A stretch of 64,000 nt of DNA from Takakia lepidozioides (lineage: Eukaryota; Streptophyta; Takakiopsida; Takakiales; Takakiaceae), in assembly GCA_030704615.1 (NCBI GenBank), contig CM060732.1:7686001-7750000 (forward strand). Direction: 5' to 3'. The translations under genes were made by a program, and so were the position numbers. Positions 21,016 to 33,789 of the stretch are shown here, in pieces; positions within the stretch are counted from its first letter, which is position 1; the number at the start of each line of letters is the position of its first letter. The notes beneath the pieces were generated by a model. The model had not been told where the DNA came from. It searched no databases and saw only the letters and a program-made list of their open reading frames with translations.

Positions 21016-23520
21016 AAGAGTTTGCTGGATGCCAGATTGGGTGAGGTCTGTGTCCAAATAATGTAGAATTCATCAATACTCATAAAATGACAGAAACCCA
21101 CAAGACAACTTTGCATGCTGAAACTTAGCCGGATTCGAAAACCGATACCTAGTACTATTAGGCACGCTGCAATCATGTGAACTAGGAACAGTTGAGAACG
21201 AAAGAAGAAATCAACGTTCAGAAAGAGCGAAAGAGAGAGAAACAAGAAAAGAGATGCTGCAAGTTTTGTAAATATCAGGGACGGTCTATCGCATGTAACT
21301 ACTTTCGCATTACGCTACTAACAGAGCTATCAGAAGCGCCATGAGCAAACATTTTTGTGTCTCTTAAACATATATCCCTGGAAATTAACAGAAGCCTTTT
21401 GGTGGGGGGTTCTTCAAATGGCATCATTACACTATGCGATCAACGTCTTTTGTGTATCAAGACAGCGTGCGTGCTCAAGACCGTCCCACAAATATGAAAG
21501 CTGCGCTCTTCAAAAGCCTGCTTCTGGTGGAAACATCACAGTAAAAACACAATTGTTTCTTAGCAATATTTCAATATGTAACTGAATTGCTCGCTGGCTG
21601 GACCTGGTCACATAAGTATGACTCGTGCGCGTGAAGGTGCGTGAAGGTGGTGGTCAATCAAACAAAACTAAGTAGTAATGACTGCTTGTGTGCAGAAACA
21701 ACTCACCCAAGATTTCTCCATACAAATCATAAATGAGGGCAATGATACCTGTTGTCCTTCTTGTCCTGAGAGTAGACGGTGGCAGGGGTTGAGACTTGAT
21801 ACTATTTGGGAGCCAACAATAACTTTGTGGAGTTCTTTGCAGGATAGATGTCATCTTGGAATCAATTTGGTCCCAAGCTTAGGAGGGTTGTTGGTATGTC
21901 ATTCTGTTCTCCTGCAGGGACGGTAAAGCCCAGAGTCCCACTGTGAGACATGCGCACCGCTTTTTATTAGCTTAGCCATTCTCGCAGAAGCATTCCGCAA
22001 GCGACCTTGGGAGTGTGCAGTGAATGTAGAGAGAGCAGTAGTGTGGGCCAGTCTGGGCTGGCAGAAGCGAATAACATCGCTGCATGGAGAGAGCGTCCAC
22101 CCAGACTCTCCCTTTCTACTGCCCACTATCTGGGACTGTGCATTGTGTTGTTGCTTCCATCTAAAGTTGGTATTTCCCAGTTTGAACAATAGCTCCGAAA
22201 AGCTGCCTCAACAGTATTGTTTCCCATTTCTGCCATGTAAGGCATCACCAATAAAAATTGGCTTGCACCAAACCGAGTCAAGACAGATATCAAAGCAAAG
22301 CTTGGGATTTGCTGCCAACCAAGTTCGCTCCAGTCATCCATTGACCTGGCCCCCCCACCAAAGCGTGATGAAACTGCGCATGCATACCTGCAAATTGCCT
22401 GTAAGAGGAATGTGCACCTCAGAGAGCAAGCTGCACAGGTTGCTGAAAACGGCTGAACTATCATGCAGTATCAGCCCTATTTAGCTGGCATCATCACCTA
22501 GCAGAGGCAGAACTGCTCTGCAGTGGCTTCCCCAGCATCCATTTTCCACTAAGATGCTTAGCATGTCGTCATTTGCTGTCCTAATATGAGAGAGCATCCC
22601 TAAAATGATTAAAAAGAATGCTCATGGCACCAGCCCCAGAGTCTAACTAATATAACAATTCACACCTAGTACACAACCATTGGACAAATCTCTGCTCCCG
22701 AACTTATTGACATTACACAATGGAACAACATGTAAAGGCCACACTAGTTGCGATCTAGGGTCCAAACTACCAAAAGCCCTCCTGTGGCCTTTAGGCCGGG
22801 CCTGACTAACTATGACCTTCTTGCTCTCTCCTAGAGTGAAATGGAATGGCCACACCACGGATCCTCTCCCTCCCCCTCCCACACCCCTTTTCTCCATTTT
22901 CTATCCCAACCAAACCAGGCAGGGGTCTATGGCCACAAAGCTGCAGAATGCAACCCTGAATGAGTACATCATCATCTCTATCCCCTCTACACAATAGACA
23001 TACCATCATCACAAAGACCATCAGGCAGACCGAAGATGGAGGAGCTCTAGCTGAAGGCTTGCCTAGTCCAACAACCCTCATCAGCACCCAACTGAAGCCC
23101 TTGACTAATATTAAATTTGCATAACAAAAGGGAGTGTGACCAAAATGAGGGCACCTTGGGTGTTACCCACTGAAAAGTAGCTCGATCTTAGTGCACCTGG
23201 CAATTTTACTACAATCCCCTCCTGACTGGTGCCCACAAGAATTTCCTAGAACCCATCGTGCCCAGAATGTGTCAAACACAATTTATTGGGGTCTACTTGG
23301 ACCCAGGGGGAGATAAATCTGAATGGTACTTGAACCAAAATTCTTTTAAAAAGAACACATACACATACTGTGGAAAGATCTGTGCCAAAAGAGCAGAGAG
23401 GAAGTATGTGGCCGGTGCAAAGCACTGCTCTGTCCGCCTAAACCTAATGACTTACCTTTTACAAATAACCTATCTATGACAGGAGCAGAATAAATCTTGG
23501 TACTACAAACAGGATCGCTA

Positions 23521-25794
23521 TTAGTTTCTAACAGAAGTTACATACTTCATCAGGAGTGCTGTGACCTGCACAGATCCAGAGAAAGAAATCAGAAAACCTG
23601 AATCAGTTCTCTAAGCCTGCTCAAGATCCCCTCACCTGCATTCATTTAAAAAAATGCACGCTGAGGTGCACACAACAACCACTTTGATGGAGAGGCTAAG
23701 CATTATTCAAGGTTTCATAACATCAGACAGTGGTGTATAAAGCATACACGTTGAGAATCAAACTGCCACATAACTCTCTTCTTCAGCAGAGTTCCGCAGT
23801 GCCTGAGATAATTGTTCACGTGCTTACAGTTCTACCATGAAGCCCACATAAAGACCATGAATGGCAAACAGATATCGATTCTCTTAGAATTATATGGAGA
23901 ACTTGGCATACAATATACACTCCATACCTGAGAATTCATGAACTATCCCTAAAACACAGCTAACTATTAAAGCTGAACACTGAACATGATCCTCACTACA
24001 AAAGATAGAGGTGCACTGTGAAGAAGCCTTTAAACTGGTGTCTGCCAATGCCTAGAAACAAGTGAGGTAAGTGTGATATGTGCATGTGAAGCAATGACTA
24101 ATCCCATGGACGACTACTCCCACCTCTCTGACATGAGAAGATTTACCTCGGGGGCAATTTTCCCCTCAGGTAAGGCGTTGTATTTTGCTGGTTGTTTCTG
24201 CCTCAAGCCGTTTCACATTCGATCCTGAATCTCCACTAGTCTGATAAATGAAACATCATTGTCATACATGTACTCTAACAGTAACACAACCAAAAAAATT
24301 GTAGACCTTCCCACTCGTACCCCAGCTTGAATAATTCAATCCAAAATATTTGCAAATGCGGCTAAGGTGGGCAGACCCTACTAGTCCATTCCCATATAGA
24401 TAGCAAATGAAACTACTGATTTACACAAGAAAGATGGAAGCTGTGCCCTTAACAACAGATGTTTTTTTCTCTTCCACGCATGAATAGATTTGATGCCAAC
24501 TCAGTCCCATCACAACACTTTTCAGAGATACATATAGAGAGATATTTCTCAAAACAGAACAGAACTTTTGGGGCTTCTTGGAACCAAATCCTGGTGGATC
24601 CGGCGCTTTGGAAGGATGACGAGAAGGCTGGGCCTAGGGATGTGACACCAGGTTGGTCTGATTTCTGCGTCTGACAGCAGATAAGAAGTGGGAGAATAGA
24701 GACATAGCAAGGGGGTTGGGAACATCAGGGAGTGTACCTCTGCAAGCTTTTTCTTAAACTCGCTCTCTCGCTGCGCCCTGTACTGAGCTACTTCTCGCTC
24801 AGCTTCTTCCTTCGCCTGCCTTAATCGTGCAGCCTTGGCTGAGGACAAAAGAAAAGAGAACAATGATGAAGAAGCAACATGACTATGAAATTGCTGGTGG
24901 GTTCACAAAGGTTCTTTAACGATACCTTTGATCAAACTGCACCTGAGGACAGAAGCCTAGGAAATCTGCAGTAGTTCCTTCCATGGTCAAAAGCATAAAG
25001 TGCAGGCCCAGGAACAAAGGGGTAGGACCCATGCTAAACTAACACTACAGCTGAAGTGAAGGGTTAGGACCACTCTGCGCCGCTTCACTACTTGCTAAGA
25101 AAGGGCTCAAAGTAAGAACCCTCCATTAAAGCCAGACAACCACGCCGGGAAGAAACCAATGGAATCAGAGACAATCTTGGAATTTCGTCCTTGAAGCCAG
25201 AATTACAGAACACAAAAGTCTGTGTTGCAACAGCCAAAAAGCAGAAACACTGCGAGGTATTAGTCTATAGTGGTTCGGAATACCATCGTCCCTGCAGCTA
25301 TGTGAGTGAATCTTGCAGAGTCCTCGATCAGCCAATCAGTTTATCTTAGACGACATGTCAAGATTAGGAATCGGAAATTGGCTTGCGTGAGAAGGGCTTA
25401 AATGATAGACATCTGACACGGACGCGGGGAACTAGACGCTGTATAGTGACGCTTACAGGAGGGAAATCCAAGTTTCACTAGATGGAGACAAAGCAACGGG
25501 ACTATAGATGGCTACGCCTGTTCAAAAGATCCAGAACTAAGAGGAACACACGAACGCACAGGGAGGGAATCCGGATCAGCTAATAAAGCAGAAAATTACA
25601 TCTCTACCTCCAACCTTTCTGAACATTGCTCCAGAAGTACAGCCATGGGATCTGCTACTAGGATTCCAAGGAAACGGTGTAAATTGTAAAACTGTGAGCT
25701 GACAAGACCTGAACATACCTGATCGTGCGTTGGAAACAATGCGCTGCGCATCCTGCTCCGCCGCAAGAAGCGCTTTGATCCCTCCTTGACTCAT
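23521..25794 (-). CDS. VHA-G: V-type proton ATPase subunit G, four exons, one-base frameshift in exon 3
   Basis: Peripheral-stalk subunit of the vacuolar H+-ATPase, which acidifies vacuole and endomembranes; G pairs with E to link V1 to V0. Exons (minus): 25794-25719, 24838-24738, 24240-24147, 23565-23521. All introns are GT-AG (donors GTATGT, GTACAC, GTAAAT; acceptors CAG). Exon 1 starts MSQGGIKALLAAEQDAQ, the conserved N-terminal signature. Exon 2 is a charged helix (AKAARLRQAKEEAE…). Exon 3 has TSGDSGSNVKRLEAET, a plant-type motif. Exon 4 ends VTALLMKYVTSVRN. Total would be about 104 residues, normal for the family. Exon 3 is 94 nt, one more than the frame allows: a TGA at 24166-24168 appears, while the next frame (EGKIAPE) joins exon 4 perfectly. 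This is either an assembly error or a disabled gene. Confidence 0.9.
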
Positions 25795-26585
25795 TTTGGT
25801 ATCGATGCACACGAGCAGCAGCGAAGATGAGAGCGATGGCGCTCGTCTTCTTCGTCTTCACGGGCCTCTGGCCTTACACGTGCGCCATACCACGTCACCG
25901 GTGGTGTTCCACATGTTGGGTGCTGCCATTGCCCACCCCGACCCGTTCCCTCCTGAATATATAGATATATAATATATATGTATGTATTTTTACATTTTAA
26001 TTTTTCCGTCGTGGGAGAAGACAGGCTTGCATATGAGAACTTTTACAACCACCTCCAGTGCAGTAGAGAAGCAAGGAGATTTGAGCCCGAGATCCCTTGA
26101 GGACAGTCTTTTGCCGTCCGATCGGATGAAGGCTACCGTCCGATCAGCGAAACGGCGAGTGTAGATTGCAACGTGTACCTTGAGAGCGGGGGCTGCATCA
26201 CCTCCAGTGCAGTAGAGAAGCAAGGAGATTTGAGCCCGAGATCCTTTGAGGGCAGTCTTTTGCCGTCCGATCGGATGACGGCTACCGTCCGATCAGCGAA
26301 ACGGCGAGTGTAGATTGCAACGTGTACCTTGAGAGCGGGGGCTGCATCACTCTTCCTCTTCCCTTTTTTTTCTTCCTTTCTCGCAGAGCGTTGATGCCGT
26401 GTGGGACAATCGGATCAGTGTTCTGCCTCTGCACAGATCGGTCGATGTAGCCCGTTTCAAACTCCTGTTTATGAATCTGCTTTGCGGGGCTTGTGCCGTC
26501 CGTAGATTGCTTTAGTTGGCTTGGTTTGTGTGGTTGTGCGAGGTTTCTTGTCTTGTTCCGTGTGTGTTGACTTAGATCTGCAGCC
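25795..26585. promoter_or_regulatory. Divergent promoter region of VHA-G and importin alpha
   Basis: About 790 bp separate the two start codons, which point away from each other, so both promoters must lie here unless one is farther off. It contains a (TA)-rich stretch (25958-25985) and a 149-bp direct duplication. I did not identify a firm TATA box for either gene. Shared regulation is inference from layout. Confidence 0.55.
26051..26348. repeat. 149-bp perfect-phase tandem duplication
   Basis: Copy 1 is 26051-26199, copy 2 is 26200-26348. They differ at only a few positions (for example GAGGACAG against GAGGGCAG, GATGAAGG against GATGACGG). Each copy holds GTCCGATCGGATGA, containing palindrome CCGATCGG, and CCGTCCGATCAGCG. 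It abuts the importin alpha 5' UTR region and thus doubles any sites it contains. Confidence 0.92.
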
Positions 26586-29173
26586 ATGTCTCTCCGGCCA
26601 CATGCTCGGGTGGAGGTTAGGAAGAAGGGGTACAAGTTGGCAGTTGAGGCCCGGAGGAAGAGAGAAGATAATATGGTCGAGATCCGCAAGAGTAAACGAG
26701 AGGACAGCCTTCTCAAGAAGAGGAGGGAGGGCCTGCAGCCTCAGCAGTTTGCTTCAAGTCTTCAATCATCTGCCATGGAGAAAAAGGTGTGTTAGGTGCT
26801 TGTGACCTGAAAGCCGTCAGTAGGAAATGTTGCTAGCTGTGATATCATACGAAACTAAATTCACAGCCGCATCTTCTGTATTCTTTCAGGATAGCTTCTG
26901 CAACAGCCACTAGGATTCGGTAGCATCGCGTGGTATTTGGAAGAGTCGGAGCCCCAGTGAACATAATATGAAACCATGTCTTTACTGCTGGCATGGTCTT
27001 TTGCACTGGGACGAAGATCCATACATTTTGGAATCGACTATCTGATTTGAAGTGATTTCTCTTCTAAGTTCTCCTTCAGAAGTTTGCGTAGGACTGAGTC
27101 CTGGTATCTCATGCCTCCATATGTCGAATACAGGCCCGCATTATCAGCAGTCAGAGTCGTCAACTTTTAGGTTTCAAATTTTCCATCAATTTTCCATGCA
27201 TGCCTTGTCTATCCCTTCTTCATACTAGAATATGAACTCCGTGTTTCCCCCTCTCTCCCCCTCCCCCCAACGGCCTGTACAGCAACTGGAAAGCCTCCCG
27301 GCAATGGTAGCAGGAGTATGCTCTGACGATGCTTCCACGCAGCTGGAGGCGACCACCCAGTTCCGTAAACTTTTATCAATTGGTATGTGTGGTGTCTTGT
27401 GGCTGTTCTCCTACACTCTCAGGATTTACTGATTCATTGAGTGAAGTTTGTGAAATGAGTGGGAATTTTTTTTCATTACTGAGGAATAGAACTTGCTTGT
27501 AGGTTTTACTTTAGTCCAAATGGGAAATGTTCGACTGAAACTCTGTTGATGGCAGAACGAAGCCCTCCAATTGAAGAGGTGATTGCTGCTGGTGTGGTCC
27601 CCCGATTTGTGGAGTTTCTGGTCAGAAATGACTTTCCCCAATTGCAGGTATGTCAATGCTACGACTTTCTTTCCTCATCTTACAGGTCTGTCAAGATATT
27701 TTTTGCAGTGGAAAGTGCATTGCCTCGGATCCAGGCGTTTCTTGTTGTCTGCGGTGATTTCAGTCACATGGATGCGGAGTCTTCCACTTTTAGAAGATGA
27801 CTTGTCCATGCATTATGTGGTTTTGCAGTTTGAGGCAGCATGGGCCCTGACGAACACTGCGTCTGGCACATCAGATCACACGCGAGTTGTCATTGACCAT
27901 GGTGCAGTGCCAATCTTTGCTCAGCTTCTCAGCTCTCCCAGCGATGATGTATGCGAACAGGTCTGTGCTATGTGAGGTGTCTGCCCTTGCTCTCCCGCAA
28001 TAATTATTTATGTTTGATTATTGGTATGCGAGTCCTATGTTGTCTCTTACTTTGCCATTTCAGACAAGAACTGTTTTTTTGTTGCAGGCCGTATGGGCTT
28101 TGGGTAATGTTGCAGGTGATTCTCCCAAGTGCAGGGACCTGGTTCTTAGTCATGGGGCTCTTATGCCCCTGCTGGCCCAGCTTACGGACAGTGCAAAGCT
28201 GTCAATGTTGAGGAATGCTACATGGACTCTTTCCAATTTCTGCCGTGGCAAACCCCAGCCTCCCTTTGAACAGGTATGCAAGATAATAGGTTGTGTTTTT
28301 ACGGTAGCTAGTGCATGTAGATTACATTTGGGTTTCTATTTACCCGATTAATAATGGTGCCTATTGAGTGCAGTCAAAGCCTGCCCTTCCAGCGCTTGAA
28401 CCCCTCATTCATTCCAATGATGAGGAGGTGCTTACGGACGCATGCTGGGCCCTCTCGTATCTGTCTGATGGGACTAACGACAAGATCCAGGCAGTAATTG
28501 AGGCTGGTGTATGTCGACGTCTTGTTGAGCTTTTGCTGTAAGCCCTCCCATGTTTCCCCTGTTTTGTCCACATCTCCTGGGTTTTCCTTAAAGAAAGTAT
28601 AATTGTGCTTAGATATGATGGCAGCATCACTATTATCAGTAACGAGTGGATTTTTTTTTAATCTTAAATAGACTCTAGAGCGTATTCTTGAGATGATGCA
28701 TGGCTATTTGGGTTTGTCAACTTTTATGTGTGGTTGATTGATGAAGTTGGTTGTTTTTGGTGGCGCCTAGCAGCCATCCATCACCCTCAGTACTCATTCC
28801 GGCTTTACGCACAGTAGGCAACATTGTCACTGGACTTCTCACATGCCCTGCCCCAAGGATTGTTAGTGTCTCATTGGAAGGTCTTGAAAACATACTTAAA
28901 GTAGGGGAGGCAGATAAGGATGTGGGAAGCACGGGAGGCATCAATTTGTATGCACGCTACATTGATGAGGCTGAGGGTTTGGAGAAGATCGAGAATTTGC
29001 AGACTCATGACAACAACGAGATTTATGAAAAGGCTGTCAAGATCTTAGAGACATACTGGTTGGAGGACGATGAGGACCAGAACTTCGCTCCTGCTGGAGA
29101 TGTAGCTCAGCCAGGCTTCATGTTTGGTGGGAATCAGCCTGCTGTTCCATCTGGTGGATTCAACTTCGGTTGA
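26586..29173 (+). CDS. Importin alpha with internal deletion of ARM repeats, seven exons
   Basis: Nuclear-import adaptor: the N-terminal IBB domain binds importin beta, and the ARM solenoid binds NLS cargo. Exons: 26586-26786, 27283-27382, 27556-27647, 27829-27960, 28088-28273, 28374-28537, 28774-29173; phases agree throughout, giving 424 codons plus stop. Exon 1 carries the basic IBB ([16 protein letters not shown]). Exons 4-6 hold ARM repeats with the W-N pairs of the major NLS groove ([28 protein letters not shown]). Exon 7 runs from [20 protein letters not shown] straight into [20 protein letters not shown], skipping about 105 residues that family members have there; usual length is about 530. 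The lost part covers the later ARM repeats, including the minor NLS site. Exon 7 has a CAGCAG (NAGNAG) acceptor at 28768-28773. The protein ends in a Gly/Phe-rich tail. Confidence 0.93.
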
Positions 29174-30388
29174 GAGGTGAGCATGTATTTGCTACCTGCG
29201 ATTATTGTCCAAATTTAGTAGCCTACTTAATCTTTTCGGGAAATGCAGACCTCACTGTGAGCTCCTATTATTGGCAGAGCAATATCTCTATGTTGCAGAA
29301 ACGAAAATAATGTCATGAAAATAAATTTGTGCAATTATCCTTCTTTAACAATGTGGAGCTCTGTGCAGATTGGACTCGTTGCCTGGATGATCTATGCTTG
29401 CATTACCTCAAGTTTATTCTGAGGATATTGGAGAAGTGATCCGGACAAAGAGCCTCGCTTTGAAAACCCTTCTCTCGGGCTGTCCTGAAATGACAATAAT
29501 GGCTGCTGAGGGTCCTGCTTTACTGGCCTCTTAGGTATGGTGGCTCAGTGGAAGGCTTGATGGGGGTCCTTCTGCCTCCAGATAGGGCTGTGCTAGGCTG
29601 TCTCTGACAACTAACCGGTGTCAAAGTTCTGGTCTCCAAGGTGTCCAGTCTCTGACTACTCTGTTGGGATCATTTCTCAATGGAGACTATTCGGCTGCTG
29701 CTGCTGCATCACTTCTGGCCAAGACACTCTGATGTCTTGCTGTAGTGGTGATGATGGTAGCCTGTGTTTGTCTAAGAGCCAAGCCCTATGGTAAGCACAA
29801 TGGGGTAAGGTGCTCAAAATTGACATACGCAGACCAAAAGTGCTCCTTGCAGGGGGCAGTGATTAGCTGCTACTGCTCTGTGTGACCCCGTCACTAAGGG
29901 GGGCCTTCCATGCAGAACCTCGGACTGCATATCCCACTCCACTGATTTATACCATGTCAGCATTTCATTGCTGTGGGGTGTATGAAGCCGGGTCAAGAAA
30001 CTGCTCTGTGCAGGGACCTGCTGACCCAATCTAATCACTGTGGTTAGAATCTTTCCTGTCATCTTTTGAGTGTGCATAGACATGCACCAAGTTGATGGAG
30101 GTCACTATGTTCGCGAGTTTTGGCCGTGCCACCTGAGCTCGCCATTCGTTGGTTATGACTGACTGCAAAGTTAACAAGTTACAATGTTCGTGATCGAGAA
30201 GAGAAGTGAAGCAGGCTCTGGCTGTCAAGAAGTGATGCGGAAGATTGCGTTGCAATCCTTTGACTGGTGGGATCAAAGTGAGCATGTCCGATATTTGTTT
30301 GGTGCTGTCCTTATAGATGTGAACCAGTTGAATAAGCAGATGTGTGCATACAAAAGAAATCCAGTATATGCTAGTTTGATTGAAGTGA
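29174..30388 (+). other. Importin alpha 3' flank, probable spliced 3' UTR
   Basis: Four bases after the stop, GAGAG is followed by GTGAGC, a good donor, and TTGCAG or GTGCAG acceptors lie at about 29296 and 29369, so an intron in the 3' UTR is plausible. No coding region is supported from here to the start of the LINE near 30389. Confidence 0.35.
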
Positions 30389-32100
30389 GTCATGCATCCC
30401 CAGGCCCAGACTTCATACCCAATGCTATACTCCAAGTGCTAGACCCGCACCTCCATCAACTCATCTACACATTCTTCAAACTTTGTTACCAACTAAAACG
30501 CATCCCACAATCCTGGAAGCATATCCGAACCATACTCCTATTCAAGAAAGGTGACCCTATTGACATTAACAACTACCGACCCATTGCGGAAGCCAACACC
30601 ATACACAAGCTATTCACCAGTACACTCACCACAATGCTTTCTGCCTATGGTGAATAACATTGCATACTTAGTGACCCTCAAGAAGGCTTCAGGGCCACAT
30701 GTAGCACAACCAGGCACATACAATACGCTATTTCAGCACTCAAAGATGCCAAACTCACCAAACAAGACATTTATCTCTTTTATATCGATTTCAAAAATGC
30801 TTTCGGCTCTTTGGACCATGGGCCGCCACCTTGCCATTATGTCCTATCTCAGATACCCCACTAATGCCATACAGCTTATAGGTAACATTTACACGAATAG
30901 CTCCACTGAATACAAAGGGCATACTACGGCTCTACTACCCCTATCCCGATCCTACAGGGCACCATCTAAGGAGATACACTTAGTCCATACCTATTTATCA
31001 TCTTCCTAGAACCCCTCCTCCGATGGTTGGCTCGGGGGAACCTAGGCTACAATTACCATACCTCCTCCAGCGATATCTCAGCAGCAGCCTATGCTGACGA
31101 CCTTGCCATCCTAGCACACGAACCACAACACCTAAACAGACAAGTCTCCAAACTACACTGCTTCAACATATGGTCTGGTATGGAACTCAGCCTCCACAAA
31201 TGCGCCATCACTGTGGCCCCGCACCATAGCAGACTCTCCAAAACCGCCCTTGCTTCCCACTGTAAACTCTATGTCCACTATCAAATCCTTTCCATTTCTT
31301 GGACCTGATGAACCCTACACATACCTCGGCATCCAACTAGTTCCTTCCCTTACTTGGCATGTACAAAAAACCTCTACCACAACCAAATTAGTCACCAAAG
31401 CCTAGCCCTTCTCAAATCCCCGATAGCCATCAGGCCCAAACTATCCATCATACAATCCGTACTCAAAATCCAAGTTCAATATTCCTTTCACGCTGCCCTC
31501 TTTTCCCTTCCCGATATCAAGAAACTTGACAAAAACATTGTCCAACTCACAAAACGTATATGCGGCCTACCCACTAGCACCCCCAATGCCCACACCCAAC
31601 TCCCTACCGACTGCTATGGTATAGGATCCAGCCCTCTAATCATCTCCTATGCCCGCACGCTCGGCACGCAAATAAAAGAAGCCCTCAATGACCCAGGCCG
31701 CTTAGGCACAATCTATCAAGGACTCCTCAAATTCCTTGCCCTCAAATACAATGGTCTATACTCTCTTCCATCACTACATCCCCGGGCTTGCCTACACTCT
31801 CCCACAGCGCGTACCTTGCTCATCCTACGACAAATGAATATTAGTATACATACAGACTTACCGGACTACCCCAATTCCTCGTCACAGCTAGAACGCGTAC
31901 ATGGCTCACAAGCCCCTACCGGTCGCAATTGGACATCTCCCACCCTAAACAACGAGCGTCAACCTCACCTACTTCCACGCACGCCACATCACCACCCTCA
32001 CCCAACTCATCACCACCACCGGACACATACTCATTACACCTAAAGAATTCATCCTCAAGTACTCCAAAGCCACTATCAAAACCTGTCGATACCTGCACTT
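30389..32100 (+). pseudogene. LINE reverse transcriptase (non-LTR), multiple stops and frameshifts
   Basis: The segment opens inside the RT domain (GPDFIPNAIL … ILLFKKGDP … NNYRPIA), followed after a TAA (30655-30657) by LSDPQEGFRATCSTT and motif A, YIDFKNAFGSLDH. Motif B reads QGTI-stop-GDTLSPYLF, where a CAA-type codon has become TAA. Motif C is AAAYADDLAIL near 31085. The thumb and connection part runs open from 31354 to 32043 and then changes frame. This order defines a non-LTR retrotransposon ORF2. No endonuclease domain precedes it, so the copy is 5'-truncated, as is usual for LINEs. Confidence 0.88.
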
Positions 32101-32264
32101 CCTTCGCACCCTATTTTGTCATCCCACACCCTCCTGTACTTTAGACTGTCCAATCCCATGCCCATTCTTCCCCCACACTCCCCAGGATCTACTCCCCCAA
32201 TATCGCACCGACCCTACAACATCCATCCTCCAACAACTCAAAACCGCACGAGCTGCCACATGCA

Positions 32265-33350
32265 ATGCCTCTTCCACCCCACTCTTCCCACACCAACCAC
32301 CAATTCCCTCCCATACCCCCGCTAAGCCAAGATGGCCCCTCATATCCCCCTGCAACTCCCTCCAACTCTTTATCTACTCCCCCAACACCAACACCCCCAC
32401 CGCACGACACCCCACCTCACAACTACGATAACCCAGATGCATATGTCATCGAAGCTATCCTTGGCATCAAAACCCAAACATCGATAGACGTTTTTGGTGC
32501 ATGTGTAAACACTTACTACCTCTGCAAATGGGAAGGATACCCCTCCGAAGATAACACCTGGCAAATTGAAGATGACCTCTTCGGCTCACATGATGACTGT
32601 GACCCTGCGCATAACCTCACTCTCCTTACCAACTTCCACAAACTCACTAACACTAACTTCCTCCAACACATACATCAACAACATGCCTCCCCCACCCAAC
32701 CCAAGGATCATCGGTACATCCACAACCCAATCCAGGCCCCTAACCTTCATATTAACATCACTGAATGCAATCCTGACAAAGACATTAACCATGACACCCC
32801 CATGATCTATATGGGATCGCGCTTCTCTAATATCTACACTAAATTAGGCCTAATCCCAAACAATCGTCTGGAATGGCTCTGGAGACAATATTCCCACACA
32901 CCCAACCACCCATCATCTCTACAACCCCCCAAACAAGACTTTGCCACTGAAATTGATTGGCTGGTCCAAAGATATCTCAAAGACACCCCCCCCAAAAAGC
33001 CACGCTCCCCGACCCGGCTGGCACAGGCATGCACCCACTGTACCCTTCCCCCAGACATCCTCACACTACTCATCACCTTGTTCCAGCTCACACACTCATA
33101 TTACTCCAACCCCCTCACATGCCCCATGGAACTAACCACAAATGCCAGCCCCCACCATAGAGAGACTGCCTTTGAACAAACGCCACCCACCCCCATCACA
33201 ACCTGGTCCGGCAGAGGCCTTGCTCGCCCCCCACCCGGTCCTGCGACATTCAAAGCCCTCCAATGGGCGCGCTTAGCCGCCAAGTCCTCCCATATTGCTA
33301 CTCTTGCTACTACTCATACTTCTTCTCACACAACAAAAACTTCCAAATAA
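32265..33350 (+). pseudogene. Chromodomain segment of the LINE, between RT and RNase H
   Basis: An open frame of 361 codons has a Pro-rich leader and then a chromodomain at residues 60-106 (32442-32583): YVIEAILGI … YYLCKWEGYPSEDNTWQIEDDL. It shows the Y-x-V/I-E-x-I-L start, the K-W-x-G-Y core and the NTW that forms the aromatic cage of methyl-lysine readers. After it come WLVQRYLKD and a Cys/His-containing stretch (ACTHCTLPPDIL). The frame is flanked by LINE RT sequence on the left and LINE RNase H on the right, all on the plus strand. Chromodomains are well known on Ty3/gypsy chromovirus integrases, where they steer insertion to heterochromatin; on a LINE this is unexpected. Confidence 0.75.
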
Positions 33351-33789
33351 CTCCCACCCCCTCCTACGTCTTCCCATTGGTACTCATTTAATAGCAACCA
33401 TTGACCCTAATCAACTTAAATACTCCAACACCCCCCCCGCTCCCCAAATACCTCCAGCAGAAGGAACCATCTCTAATTCTTATCTTACTCATACAAAACC
33501 CCAACTCAGCCCACATCTCTCCTCCTTTCCTTCAAGATCTACACAAATTGCTTACCCACACACACAAAATGAAAGCGAACATCGCCCCCCCCCCCCCCCC
33601 CCCCCCACACCACACCAGCCCACCCCTGATACCACCCCCCCCCCCCGCCCCTTCCGCAACATTAAACCCATAAAGCCCTGGATAAAGGCCTCTCCTCGCC
33701 CACCACACATCGCTCACATCGTAACCCCACCCACACCCTTCTGCAAATCTACCAACAAAAGAAAACTCTCAAATTCCCCCCCTCATCCA

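Noticed and set aside
22643-23087. Minus frames downstream of V-ATPase G as extra exons
   Set aside because: Exon 4 ends with a proper stop at 23521-23523, and the protein is then of normal length.
33532-33717. Gly/Trp-rich minus-strand frame
   Set aside because: Antisense of C-runs and CCACCC-rich LINE sequence.
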